64,000 nt of DNA, taken from positions 23,892-87,891 of the forward strand of contig DDWZ01000027.1 in assembly GCA_002347095.1 (NCBI GenBank). The letters run 5' to 3'. This DNA comes from Desulfobulbaceae bacterium UBA2273. Lineage in GTDB: Bacteria > Desulfobacterota > Desulfobulbia > Desulfobulbales > Desulfurivibrionaceae. Every line of letters starts with the position of its first letter. Positions within the stretch are counted from its first letter, which is position 1. Below are positions 16,212-24,872 of the stretch, one piece after another. The position numbers and the translations under genes are program-made. A model generated the notes under the pieces. That model did no database searches. It was not told the DNA's origin and saw nothing but the letters and a program-made list of their open reading frames with translations.

Positions 16212-17504
16212 ATGGCAACCGAGTTTGAAATCAAGCCCTACCCCGAGCTGTGGGCCAGCCTCGACATGGACGTGCCCCGCTTTGACAAGGCCCGCCTGAT
16301 GCTGGGCGAGGCATACGCGAAAACCTATCTCTCCCAGACCAAGCGGCCCGTCGGCATGGCCTATTTCGACAATATGGTGGCCGAGATCCACGGCGGCCGC
16401 ATCCAGGAGCTGCTGGCGGCCAAGGCGGAAGGCCGTCCGGTGATCGGCACCTTCTGCGTCTACATCCCCGAGGAGATCGTGCTGGCGGCGGGCGGGATCT
16501 GTGTCGGCTTATGCGGCGGCTCCCAGGGCTCGGTGCCGGATGCGGAAAAAATCCTGCCGCGCAATATCTGCCCCATGGTCAAATCCGCCTTCGGCTTCAA
16601 GGCGGGGAGGATCTGCCCCTATTTCCAGGCGGTGGATTTCGTCTACGGCGAGACCACCTGCGACGCCAAGAAAAAGACCTGGGAGCTCCTCGACACCATG
16701 GTGCCCACCTATGTCATGGAGATTCCCCAACTGAAAAGGCAGCGGGATCTCGATCTCTGGCTGGCCGAGGTCAAGGATTTCAAGACCAAGGTGGAGGAAG
16801 TGGCGGGCAAGACCATTACGGAAACGGATCTGGCCGCCGCCGTCAAGATCATGAACAACAAGCGCAAGGCGCTCCAGCGCCTCAACTCCCTGCGCCATCA
16901 CAACCCGGCCCCGATCTCCGGCAAGGACGGCCTGCTCATCGAACAGATCGCCTTCTACGACGAGCCGGTGCGCTTTACCGGAAAGGTCAACGCGCTCTGC
17001 GACGAGCTGGAGGAACGGATCAAGGCCGGGGTGGCGGTGCCAACGAAAAACGCCATCCGGGTGATGGTGGCCGGAACCCCCATGGCCCTGCCCAACTGGA
17101 AGATCCACAACCTGGTGGAGGGGGCGGGCGCGGTGATCGTCAACGAGGAATCGTGCATCGGCACCCGCTATTTCAAGGATCTCATCGACGAGAACGCCAC
17201 CACCATGGACAATATGCTCGTGGCACTCACCGACCGTTACAAGGAGATCGACTGCTCCTGCTTCACCCCCAATGACGAGCGGATCACCCAGGTGATCAAG
17301 GAGTTCCGTGACTCGCACGCCCAGGGCATCATCAACTACTCCCTCCAGTTTTGCCACACCTACAATATCGAGGAAATCCGCATCCGCCAAGCGTGTGAGC
17401 GGGAGAAAATCCCCTACCTGTTCATCGAATCGGATTATTCCGCCGAGGATGTCGGCCAGCTCCAGACCAGGATCGAGGCCTTCCTTGAGCAGATCGGGGA
17501 GTAA
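16212..17504 (+). CDS. Double-cubane-cluster reductase (HgdB/BcrC superfamily, YjiM-like)
   Basis: 430 residues of the 2-hydroxyacyl-CoA dehydratase D-component superfamily as a single, self-standing subunit. Cysteines sit where this group binds its cluster: GGICVGLCGG, RNICPMVKS, GRICPYF and GETTCDAKKK, plus INEESCIG-like and DCSCFTPND later. The single-subunit type with a dedicated activator corresponds to double-cubane cluster proteins ([8Fe-9S]), ATP-dependently reduced to very low potential. Physiological substrate unknown for most members. Start 16212 follows a GAGG site; an ATG 33 nt upstream has none. Two nt separate it from the activator gene. Confidence 0.85.
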   Translation: MATEFEIKPYPELWASLDMDVPRFDKARLMLGEAYAKTYLSQTKRPVGMAYFDNMVAEIHGGRIQELLAAKAEGRPVIGTFCVYIPEEIVLAAGGICVGLCGGSQGSVPDAEKILPRNICPMVKSAFGFKAGRICPYFQAVDFVYGETTCDAKKKTWELLDTMVPTYVMEIPQLKRQRDLDLWLAEVKDFKTKVEEVAGKTITETDLAAAVKIMNNKRKALQRLNSLRHHNPAPISGKDGLLIEQIAFYDEPVRFTGKVNALCDELEERIKAGVAVPTKNAIRVMVAGTPMALPNWKIHNLVEGAGAVIVNEESCIGTRYFKDLIDENATTMDNMLVALTDRYKEIDCSCFTPNDERITQVIKEFRDSHAQGIINYSLQFCHTYNIEEIRIRQACEREKIPYLFIESDYSAEDVGQLQTRIEAFLEQIGE

Positions 17505-17506
17505 CC

Positions 17507-18253
17507 ATGTACATCGGGGTTGATCTGGGCTCCCGGACCGTCAAGATGGCGGTCTGGGACGGGGAGCGGCTGGTGGAGCACCGGATTGAGCCGTCGGGTT
17601 TCGAGCCGCACCGCCAGGCGGAGAAGATGATTGCCGACTACCGCGCCAAGGTCGTGGTGGCCACCGGCTACGGCAGGCATCTGGCTGCCGAGCATTTTGC
17701 CGATGCGGTGATCACCGAGATCAAGGCGCACGCCTGCGGCATCTTTCATGAGTTTCCCGGCTGCGCCACCATCGTCGATGTGGGCGGCCAGGACTCCAAG
17801 GTGATCAGCCTGGATGCGGCAGGCCGGGTAAGCAATTTCCAGATGAACGACAAATGCGCCGCGGGCACCGGGCGGTTCCTGGAGATCATGGCCGCTTCCC
17901 TTGCATACACCCTGGAGGAGTTCGGTGCGGCGGCGCTTGCTACCGACCGGGAGGTGCAGATCAACTCCATGTGCACGGTATTCGCCGAGTCCGAGGTGAT
18001 CTCCATGAAGAACCGGGGCATTGCCCGGGAAGAGATCGCCAGGGCCGTGCACTCCTCGGTGGCCGACCGTCTGGCCGGGATGCTAGCCCGGCTCGGGCAT
18101 GGCGAGGTGGTCGCTTTTTCCGGCGGGGTGGCGCGAAACCCCTGCATGGTGGAGCTGCTCGAAAAAAGATTGCCAAGGGTGCGGGTGCGGGTGCCGGAGC
18201 TGCCCGACATCACCGGCGCCCTGGGTGCGGCCCTGCACGGGGCAGGGATGTGA
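17507..18253 (+). CDS. ASKHA-family ATPase activator of the double-cubane reductase (HgdC/YjiL-like)
   Basis: 248 residues with the ASKHA ATPase fold: N-terminal phosphate loop YIGVDLGSRTVKMAV, second loop IVDVGGQDSKVI, and the adenosine motif near AFSGGVARNPCM. Two Cys that bind the inter-subunit [4Fe-4S] cluster of the homodimer are present in NDKCAAGTG and INSMCTVFAES. It hydrolyses ATP to drive an electron into the partner's double-cubane cluster. Immediately downstream of that partner gene, so the pair is almost certainly one operon. Confidence 0.9.
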   Translation: MYIGVDLGSRTVKMAVWDGERLVEHRIEPSGFEPHRQAEKMIADYRAKVVVATGYGRHLAAEHFADAVITEIKAHACGIFHEFPGCATIVDVGGQDSKVISLDAAGRVSNFQMNDKCAAGTGRFLEIMAASLAYTLEEFGAAALATDREVQINSMCTVFAESEVISMKNRGIAREEIARAVHSSVADRLAGMLARLGHGEVVAFSGGVARNPCMVELLEKRLPRVRVRVPELPDITGALGAALHGAGM

Positions 18254-18255
18254 GC

Positions 18256-18780
18256 ATGGAAAAGATTCTCTTGGAGATTCATCAAACCCGGAGGTTTGCC
18301 AAACGGCTGGTGGCCATGGCCAAGGCCGGCAAAAATGAGCGCATCGTGGCCGAACGGGCACAAAGGATCATCGCCGATCTGCAGACCAATCCCCTGCACG
18401 AGGAGGCGGAATGCAAACGCACCCGCCATGGCGAGCTACGCCTCAATGATTGCCGCAAATACGATCTTTCCTGCGGATTCCGGCTCATCGCCCTGAAGAG
18501 GGAGAGGCGGCTGATCTTTGCCTACATCGGCAGCCACGACGACTGCCAGCGCTGGATTGAAAACAACCGGGACTATCAGGACGAAATCGACTCCATGCCC
18601 GTGCCTCCGGCAGGAGCGGAAAATCACCTCCAACCGGAACCGTTCGCCGAGGCAAAACCGGCGCCGGATGCGCCGGAAAAAGATGAATACGAAGAACAGT
18701 TGATGGCAAAAATCGATGAACGGCTGTTACGCGAAATCTTTGCGGGGCTCTATAAAAATGATGGAGCCCGGCAAGGGTGA
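18256..18780 (+). CDS. Unknown 174-aa protein, RelE/ParE-like N-terminal half
   Basis: Begins two nt after the activator's stop with ATG overlapping the same mRNA. Residues 1-100 are basic with a pattern recalling RelE/ParE-type folds: helices with FAKRLVAMA, then strands ...RLNDCRKYDLSCGFRLIAL and LIFAYIGSHDDCQRWIENNR. The C-terminal 70 residues are acidic and Pro-rich. No antitoxin gene is adjacent, and the tight coupling to the double-cubane genes argues for a role with them rather than a toxin-antitoxin unit. Family assignment is tentative. Confidence 0.6.
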   Translation: MEKILLEIHQTRRFAKRLVAMAKAGKNERIVAERAQRIIADLQTNPLHEEAECKRTRHGELRLNDCRKYDLSCGFRLIALKRERRLIFAYIGSHDDCQRWIENNRDYQDEIDSMPVPPAGAENHLQPEPFAEAKPAPDAPEKDEYEEQLMAKIDERLLREIFAGLYKNDGARQG

Positions 18781-19002
18781 GGAGCGACTCGTTGACGCCG
18801 AAGAAATGCACATTCTAACCTGACGCCATCTTTTCCCAAATTCCCGCCGAACCTTCCAGCTCCCGCCGCGCTCCTCTTTTTCCCGTAAAACCATCTCCCT
18901 GTTTGCACTGAACCGCTTTCCCCTATACAATACAAAAAAGCCTCCCGGCTTCCTCCATCGCAGGAGAAGACTGAAAAACCCGATCCACCCAGGTTCTGCG
19001 CC

Positions 19003-19635
19003 ATGTTCGATTTTTCAGAACACATAAAATTCATCATCTCCCTCTTGGCCATCGTCAACCCCATCGGCGCCATTCCCATCTATATCAGCCTCACCGACGG
19101 CTACAGTCTGGAAGACCGGGCCAGAATCGTCCGGATCACTCCGGTGGCCGTGGTGGCCATTCTCCTGACCACCTTGGTCAGCGGCGAGTTCATCCTCCGT
19201 TTTTTCGGGATTTCCATCGGCTCCTTCCGGGTGGGCGGCGGTATCCTCCTTCTGCTCATGGCCATCTCCATGCTCCAGGCCAGGACCAGCCGCGCCGCGC
19301 ACACCAGCGACGAGGCCGAGGAGACTTCAGACCGCGAAACCATCGCCGTGGTGCCCCTGGCCATCCCCCTGCTCTCCGGGCCGGGCGCCATCAGCACGGT
19401 TATCGTTTACGCCTACAAGGCAAAAGGACCTTTGGCCTATCTGATTACCAGCGCGGGCATTCTCCTCATCGGCTTGGCAATTTATCTTTCCCTGCTGGCC
19501 GCACCCCACATCGCCAAAAAACTCGGCAAAACCGGGATCAATATCATCACCCGGATCATGGGGCTTATTTTGGCGGCCATTTCCGTGGAATTCATCACCA
19601 CCGGGTTGAAGAACATCTTCCAGACCCTGACCTGA
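19003..19635 (+). CDS. MarC-family integral membrane protein
   Basis: 210 residues with about six hydrophobic helices and the MarC/UPF0056 opening IKFIISLLAIVNPIGAIPIYISLT. The inner-membrane family has no settled transport activity. The 222 nt before it (18781-19002) show no gene. Separated from the Usp gene by 118 nt. Confidence 0.88.
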   Translation: MFDFSEHIKFIISLLAIVNPIGAIPIYISLTDGYSLEDRARIVRITPVAVVAILLTTLVSGEFILRFFGISIGSFRVGGGILLLLMAISMLQARTSRAAHTSDEAEETSDRETIAVVPLAIPLLSGPGAISTVIVYAYKAKGPLAYLITSAGILLIGLAIYLSLLAAPHIAKKLGKTGINIITRIMGLILAAISVEFITTGLKNIFQTLT

Positions 19636-19753
19636 TCCTTAAGCCTTCCCCGGGCCCGGCGCCAGTCGAGCCCGGTACTTTTCCCCCATGACCGACCCGG
19701 CTCTTTCCGCGACAAAGGAAAGCCCCCCGGCCACAACCAGGAGAAACACGTTC

Positions 19754-20581
19754 ATGAAAGTCATTGCCGCGATGAACGGCCTTGTTTCCTCGGATGTCGC
19801 TACGCTCTATGCCCTGCGCTACGCCGCGCTCTTTGACTACACCCTCTGCCTGCTCCATGTGCTCAACCCCGCCGACCGAAGGGAGGAGGTGGAACTGAGC
19901 ATGGCAGAGGCCGAGGAGGCGGCCACCCATTACCGGGTCAAGACCGAACGGGTTTTCCTGACCGGGGAACCGACCCACGCCATCCGGGAATATCTTGCCG
20001 CAAACAGAACCGACACCCTCTTCTGCAGCACCAGGATTAGAACGAAAAAACGGTTTTTCCAGAACTCGCTCAGCGAAAAGTTGAGCCGGTTGTCCCTGCC
20101 CGCCAATCTGGCCGTGGTCCGGGTCGCCCATGTGAACGCGGTTTTCGTCACCGAGAACATCCTGCTTCCCATCCGGGAGGACCGGCTCTCCGCCCAAAAA
20201 TTCGCCTTTTTCAGCTCCCTGGCCAAGGCCTTTGGCGCGGCAACGGAGATCTACAGCATCCACCTCACGGACAGGCGCGGGCTGGCCGCCCTGGATACCC
20301 GCACCGCCAAGATGCTGTTCCAGAAGATCAACACCCGGTTGAGCCACTATGTCAACACCATGAAGCTCCTGGATCTTCCCCTGACCATCAAACACGCCCT
20401 GACCGGCAGAGAGATCGACCAAATCCTCCACCATCTCGCCCGCCATGATTTCCAGCTCATGATCATCGGCGGCCGGAGGGGTTCCCCGTTTCCCGGATTT
20501 TTCCGAGAAAACCCCATGGAACGGCTCTTTTGGCACACGCCGGTCAACACCATCGCCTTCTACGCCAGGGACAGAGAATGA
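19754..20581 (+). CDS. Tandem universal stress protein (UspA family)
   Basis: 275 residues, two Usp-like halves: first from MKVIAAMNGL, second from NAVFVTENILLPIRED. The second ends with MIIGGRRGSPFPG, related to the ATP-binding G-x2-G-x9-G loop but imperfect. Start chosen at 19754 after AGGAG; an ATG 66 nt upstream lacks a site. The stop overlaps the P-type ATPase start (ATGA), so the two are translationally coupled and the Usp protein may regulate or sense for the pump. Confidence 0.82.
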   Translation: MKVIAAMNGLVSSDVATLYALRYAALFDYTLCLLHVLNPADRREEVELSMAEAEEAATHYRVKTERVFLTGEPTHAIREYLAANRTDTLFCSTRIRTKKRFFQNSLSEKLSRLSLPANLAVVRVAHVNAVFVTENILLPIREDRLSAQKFAFFSSLAKAFGAATEIYSIHLTDRRGLAALDTRTAKMLFQKINTRLSHYVNTMKLLDLPLTIKHALTGREIDQILHHLARHDFQLMIIGGRRGSPFPGFFRENPMERLFWHTPVNTIAFYARDRE

Positions 20582-23283
20582 TGCAGCTCTTCGCCCTCAA
20601 CCAAAAGGAGCTCTTCCTCCGCCTGAAAACCTCGGAAAACGGCCTCTCCTCCGACCAGGTGGCGCGGCGGCTCGTGGAATTCGGCGCCAATGAACTGGCA
20701 ACCGCGGCGAAAAAAAATTATCTCCTTGCCTATCTGGTCCAGTACATCCATTTTTTCGCCATTGTCCTGGAGGTGGCCGCCATCCTCTCCTTTGTCGCCG
20801 ATCATTATGCCCCCAACGAGGGCAGCGATATCCTGGGCTATGCCATCCTCGCTGCGGTGATCATCAACGCCACCTTCACCTTCTGGCAGGAATACCGGGC
20901 GGACAAGGCCATGGAGGAGTTGCTCAAGCTGATGCCCACCAAGGTTTCCCTGCGCCGGGAGGGCAAGATCGTTGCAGCCATGGCGCACGGGATTGTCCCC
21001 GGCGACATCATGCTTCTGGAAGAAGGCGACAAGGTCGCGGCGGACGGCATTCTCCTGGAGGCAACCTCGCTCTTTCTCAACCTCTCCTCCCTCAACGGCG
21101 AATCAGCCCCAGTGGCCCGGGATCTCCTACCGGGCGAGGCAAAACGGGCTCTGGACGCCAAAAACATGGTCTTTGCCGGGACCACCGTTCTTTCCGGCAG
21201 CGGGGTCGCGGTGGCCAGCGCCACGGGCAATGCCACGGAGTTCGGCAAGATCGCCAGCCTGACCAAAAACGTGCGCAAGGCCATCACCCCCATGCAGCGG
21301 GAGATCATCCACATCACCCGCACCTTTACGATTATCGCCCTGGGCATGGGCTGCATCTTTTTCGCCCTTGGCCTGTTCTCCGGCAAGGGGATCATGACCG
21401 CCTCGATCTTCACCCTTGCCCTCATTGTCGCCAACGTGCCGGAAGGATTGCTGCCGACCATCAGCCTGTCGCTCTCCTTGGCCAGCCAGCGCATGGCCCG
21501 GCGCAATGCCTTGATCAAAAACCTCGACTCGGTGGAGACGCTGGGCAGCGTCACGGTCATCTGCACGGACAAAACCGGCACCCTGACCAAAAACGAGATG
21601 ACCCTCAAGCTGCTCTGGCTTGCGGGCGGTGAGGAGATCAGCATTTCAGGAGAAGGGTACCGCGAGCCGGGCGAATTTTCCTTTGACCAGCAGAATGAAA
21701 GCAGCGAGAACCGCCTCGTTGCCATGTTCATCGCAGGACTGCTCAACTGCCGGGCCAGCATCGACGAGGAGAGCCTGCGCGGCGACCCGACCGAGCTGGC
21801 CATTGTCGCAGCCGGTCGCAAAAAGGGGATTACAGCTCCGGAGATGAAAAAAGTGCAGGAAATCATCTTCACCAGCGAGCGCAAGATGATGTCCTCCGTG
21901 TATCAGGAGGGAGAGACAACCTGGCTCTTTGCCAAGGGCGCGGTGGAGACACTGCTCCCCAAATGCACAACCTTCCTGGCCAGTGACGGCACGGAGCACC
22001 CCCTCACCGAGGCGGACCGGCAGGCAGCCCTGACCCGGGCCGACACTTTCGAAAACCAGGCCTTTCGCGTCCTGCTCATTGCTCGCGGCAAAAAAGCGGC
22101 AGAAGAGGACCTGACCCTGCTGGGGCTCATTGCCATCATGGATTTGCCGCGCCATGGCGTGTCCGAAGCCGTGGCCTCCTGCAAAACCGCCGGCATACGG
22201 ACCATGATGATTACCGGCGACAACCCGCGCACCGCCGCAGCCATTGCCAACCAGATCGGCTTGACCCACGACCGGGTTATCACCGGCCCGGAGCTGGAAG
22301 AGATGAGGGATGAGCAACTGGAGGAAATCCTGGCTAAAGAAACCGTCCTCTTTGCCCGCATGGCCAGCAGCCAGAAACTGCGCATCGCCACGGCCCTGCA
22401 AAATGCAGGCGAGGTGGTGGCCATGACCGGCGACGGGGTCAACGATGCGCCTGCCCTCAAAAAAGCGGACATCGGCATCGCCATGGGGATCTCCGGCTCC
22501 GAGGTCGCCAAGGAGGCGGCGGACATGGTACTGCTCGATGACAACTTCTCCTCCATCGTCATCGCCATCGAGGAAGGGAGGACCGTCTATTTCAACGTCA
22601 AGAAGTTCGTCACCTATGTGCTCGCCTCCAACGCGCCGGAGATCGTGCCCTACATCCTGCAGTTCTTCCTAAAAATCCCCCTGCCGCTCTCGGTGATCCA
22701 GATCCTCTCCATCGATCTCGGCACGGACATCCTCCCGGGCGTGGCGCTGGGCAGCGAAAGGCCCGAAAAAAACATCATGAACCGGCCGCCGGTGAGCAGG
22801 AAAGAAAAGATCCTCGATCGGGAAGTTTTTCTGCGGGGCTATCTTTTATTAGGTGTTATCGAGGCAATGGCGGCCATGATCGCCTTTGCCTTCTTCCTGC
22901 AGCAGCATGGCTGGCAATACGGGACCGTGGTTCTTGCCGATCCGTTACTGCACCGGCAGGCCATGACCATGACCCTGCTGGGCGCCGTCACCTGCCAGAT
23001 CTTCAATGGCTGGACCATGCGGAGCTGGGAATTTTCCGCCTTCAGCCTCGGGTTTTTCTCCAACCGCCTGATGCTCTGGGCCATGGCGACCGAGCTGATT
23101 TGGGTCTGGGCTCTGCTCAATGTGGCCCCGGTGCAAAAGGTCTTCAACACCGCCCATGTCCCGCTCTCTGACCTCTGGATATTGCTGCCCTTTCCCGTGC
23201 TCCTTCTCCTGAGCCATGAAGGGTACAAATGGCTGCGCCGCCGCAAAAACAGCCAGGCAACCGCCCTGCCGGACGGCGGTTGA
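20578..23283 (+). CDS. P-type cation-transporting ATPase (type II, Na/K- or Ca-like)
   Basis: 901 residues. N-terminal cation ATPase domain, membrane helices, PEGLL motif in helix 4 (NVPEGLLPTISL), phosphorylation site CTDKTGTLTKN with Asp331, ATP-binding segments, TGDNPRTA and hinge MTGDGVNDAPALKKADIG, then four C-terminal helices. PEGLL instead of PEGLP and the surrounding MARRNALIKNLDSVETLG favour the type II Na+/K+-ATPase-like (IIC) group over metal pumps, but the ion is not decided. Overlaps the Usp gene by 4 nt; two consecutive ATGs at 20578 and 20581 are both possible starts. Confidence 0.9.
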   Translation: MMQLFALNQKELFLRLKTSENGLSSDQVARRLVEFGANELATAAKKNYLLAYLVQYIHFFAIVLEVAAILSFVADHYAPNEGSDILGYAILAAVIINATFTFWQEYRADKAMEELLKLMPTKVSLRREGKIVAAMAHGIVPGDIMLLEEGDKVAADGILLEATSLFLNLSSLNGESAPVARDLLPGEAKRALDAKNMVFAGTTVLSGSGVAVASATGNATEFGKIASLTKNVRKAITPMQREIIHITRTFTIIALGMGCIFFALGLFSGKGIMTASIFTLALIVANVPEGLLPTISLSLSLASQRMARRNALIKNLDSVETLGSVTVICTDKTGTLTKNEMTLKLLWLAGGEEISISGEGYREPGEFSFDQQNESSENRLVAMFIAGLLNCRASIDEESLRGDPTELAIVAAGRKKGITAPEMKKVQEIIFTSERKMMSSVYQEGETTWLFAKGAVETLLPKCTTFLASDGTEHPLTEADRQAALTRADTFENQAFRVLLIARGKKAAEEDLTLLGLIAIMDLPRHGVSEAVASCKTAGIRTMMITGDNPRTAAAIANQIGLTHDRVITGPELEEMRDEQLEEILAKETVLFARMASSQKLRIATALQNAGEVVAMTGDGVNDAPALKKADIGIAMGISGSEVAKEAADMVLLDDNFSSIVIAIEEGRTVYFNVKKFVTYVLASNAPEIVPYILQFFLKIPLPLSVIQILSIDLGTDILPGVALGSERPEKNIMNRPPVSRKEKILDREVFLRGYLLLGVIEAMAAMIAFAFFLQQHGWQYGTVVLADPLLHRQAMTMTLLGAVTCQIFNGWTMRSWEFSAFSLGFFSNRLMLWAMATELIWVWALLNVAPVQKVFNTAHVPLSDLWILLPFPVLLLLSHEGYKWLRRRKNSQATALPDGG

Positions 23284-23424
23284 GCCTCTTGCAGACGCCT
23301 ATGCCATTAGGCCCTGCTCATTTTTTTTCTTCGTAACCTTTTTGAAACATGCTACCATTGCCGAGATAACATAATCGGCTCGCCCGCCCATGCCTTTTCC
23401 CATCAATTGCAACGGAGCGCACAC

Positions 23425-24321
23425 TTGACCACCATTGATTTCAACGCCCAGCGCCTTGATCACGCCAAGCAGATCGTCAGCAAGATCAAGCTGCCGGCCC
23501 AGCCCACCATCGTCATCGAGATCAACAAGGAAATGCGCACCGAGCATCCCGATTTTCCGCGCATCGCCAATCTGGTGACCCAGGACGCCTCGATAAGCGC
23601 CAAGGTCATCAACGTCATCAACTCCCCGTTTTTCGGCCTGGCCAACAAGTGCGAATCCATTGTCAAGGCCCTCACCTACATGGGGCTGGAAAACTTCCGC
23701 AAGGTGGTTCTCACCGCCTGCCTGCAGGATGCCTTGGGCGGCGGCACCGCAACGGATAAAATCTTCTGGGATCATTCCCTGCACACCGCCGTGGCGGCGG
23801 AATCCCTGGCCAAAACCATGCGCGGCATCCTGACCGCCGAGGACATCACCCCGGACATGGCCTACATGGCCGGGTTGTTCCACGACTGCGCCATCCCGAT
23901 GCTGCTCAAACGCACGCCGCCATACCAGGCCTTCACCCATGCCGCCCTCAGCCACAAGCGCGACATTATCCAGGAGGAAGATGCGCTGGTCGGTTCGGAC
24001 CATTGCGTGGTGGGGGGGCTGCTGGCCAAGACCTGGTCGCTGCCCGAGGCGGTATGCAAGACCATCATCCACCACCACACCTCCAACCTCGCCGGGCAAG
24101 GAGCAGTGCCGGACAAGCTCATCGCCCTGATCAAGGTCGCCGACTTCATCGCCTACACCTTTGGCTATTCCATCGGCTTGATGGATCGAATCATCGACAA
24201 CGAATGGGATCCGGAGGAATGGAGCGAACTCAACGAGGGGGTGCTGCAGGAACTGCATCTGGGGCCGGACGACCTCATCGACATGAAGGATAATATCTTC
24301 GAGCAACTCTGCGCTCAGTGA
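23425..24321 (+). CDS. HDOD-domain signalling protein
   Basis: 298 residues with an HDOD domain: QPTIVIEINKEM, ASISAKVINVINSPFFGL, then HD-like WDHSLHTAVAAE, MAGLFHDCAIPML and a late HHHTSNLAG. HDOD proteins act in regulatory networks, often with c-di-GMP. The start is probably the TTG at 23425, preceded by CGGAG; another TTG lies 18 nt upstream. Its last ~17 codons (DDLIDMK...EQLCAQ) recur in degenerate form at 42.69 kb on the far side of the CRISPR island. Confidence 0.82.
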   Translation: MTTIDFNAQRLDHAKQIVSKIKLPAQPTIVIEINKEMRTEHPDFPRIANLVTQDASISAKVINVINSPFFGLANKCESIVKALTYMGLENFRKVVLTACLQDALGGGTATDKIFWDHSLHTAVAAESLAKTMRGILTAEDITPDMAYMAGLFHDCAIPMLLKRTPPYQAFTHAALSHKRDIIQEEDALVGSDHCVVGGLLAKTWSLPEAVCKTIIHHHTSNLAGQGAVPDKLIALIKVADFIAYTFGYSIGLMDRIIDNEWDPEEWSELNEGVLQELHLGPDDLIDMKDNIFEQLCAQ

Positions 24322-24322
24322 T

Positions 24323-24340
24323 CCCCGAGCGGGGCTTTAC
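24323..24340 (+). terminator. Weak terminator-like hairpin after HDOD gene
   Basis: CCCCG-AG-CGGGG followed by CTTTAC directly after the stop codon. Short loop and poor T tract make this tentative. Confidence 0.3.
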
Positions 24341-24872
24341 GGCCTCATCCACACCCCTGTGCGAGGGGCGACTGGGTGGAGCGCAGCAACTCCTCGCCGA
24401 TATATTCTTGAAAGACGAAACCTGGCAACCTTTGCATGCAGACGATCAAGGACAGCGATGATCACACGATCGTCAATCTTGTTGATGTTGCTGATAGGCC
24501 CCAACCATTTGACACTCTCCGTCAACTGCGCTATTTTATGCAAACGATGGTTCCGGTTGGGCCGCAGTCCTGATAACCGCCACCGGGCGCCAAGGTTGCT
24601 GCGGAAGCCTCACGGCCCCATCTCTTCTCCACAAAAGCTTTCCAGTACCCCTGTTTGTTGATGTAGTCGAACTTCATCGTCGACACCAGTGACCACGCTG
24701 CCTGCATCCCGTTCTTCGCTTGGGCCGTCACCAGTAACGCCCGGGCCTTGTCCAGTAGTCGCCCCAACTTGACCAGCCGCTACCGCAGCACCACCTTGCC
24801 TGTTCCTCTGTACTGCTCGGTTCAATCCACGAGAGACAATCGGGTGCCGATCTTGTTTTTGAGCAGACCCGC
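24341..24872. other. Gene-free stretch between HDOD gene and leader-distal end of the CRISPR array
   Basis: About 530 nt without a recognisable gene. Short minus-strand frames (24337-24543 and 24531-24767, the latter containing MKFDYINKQGYWKAFVEKRWG) could be remnants of a decayed coding region but match nothing I can name and are broken. It contains no further repeat units. Confidence 0.5.

Noticed and set aside
18256..18780. Type II toxin-antitoxin pair
   Set aside because: The N-terminal pattern recalls RelE/ParE, but no small partner gene is adjacent and the gene is tightly coupled to the activator.
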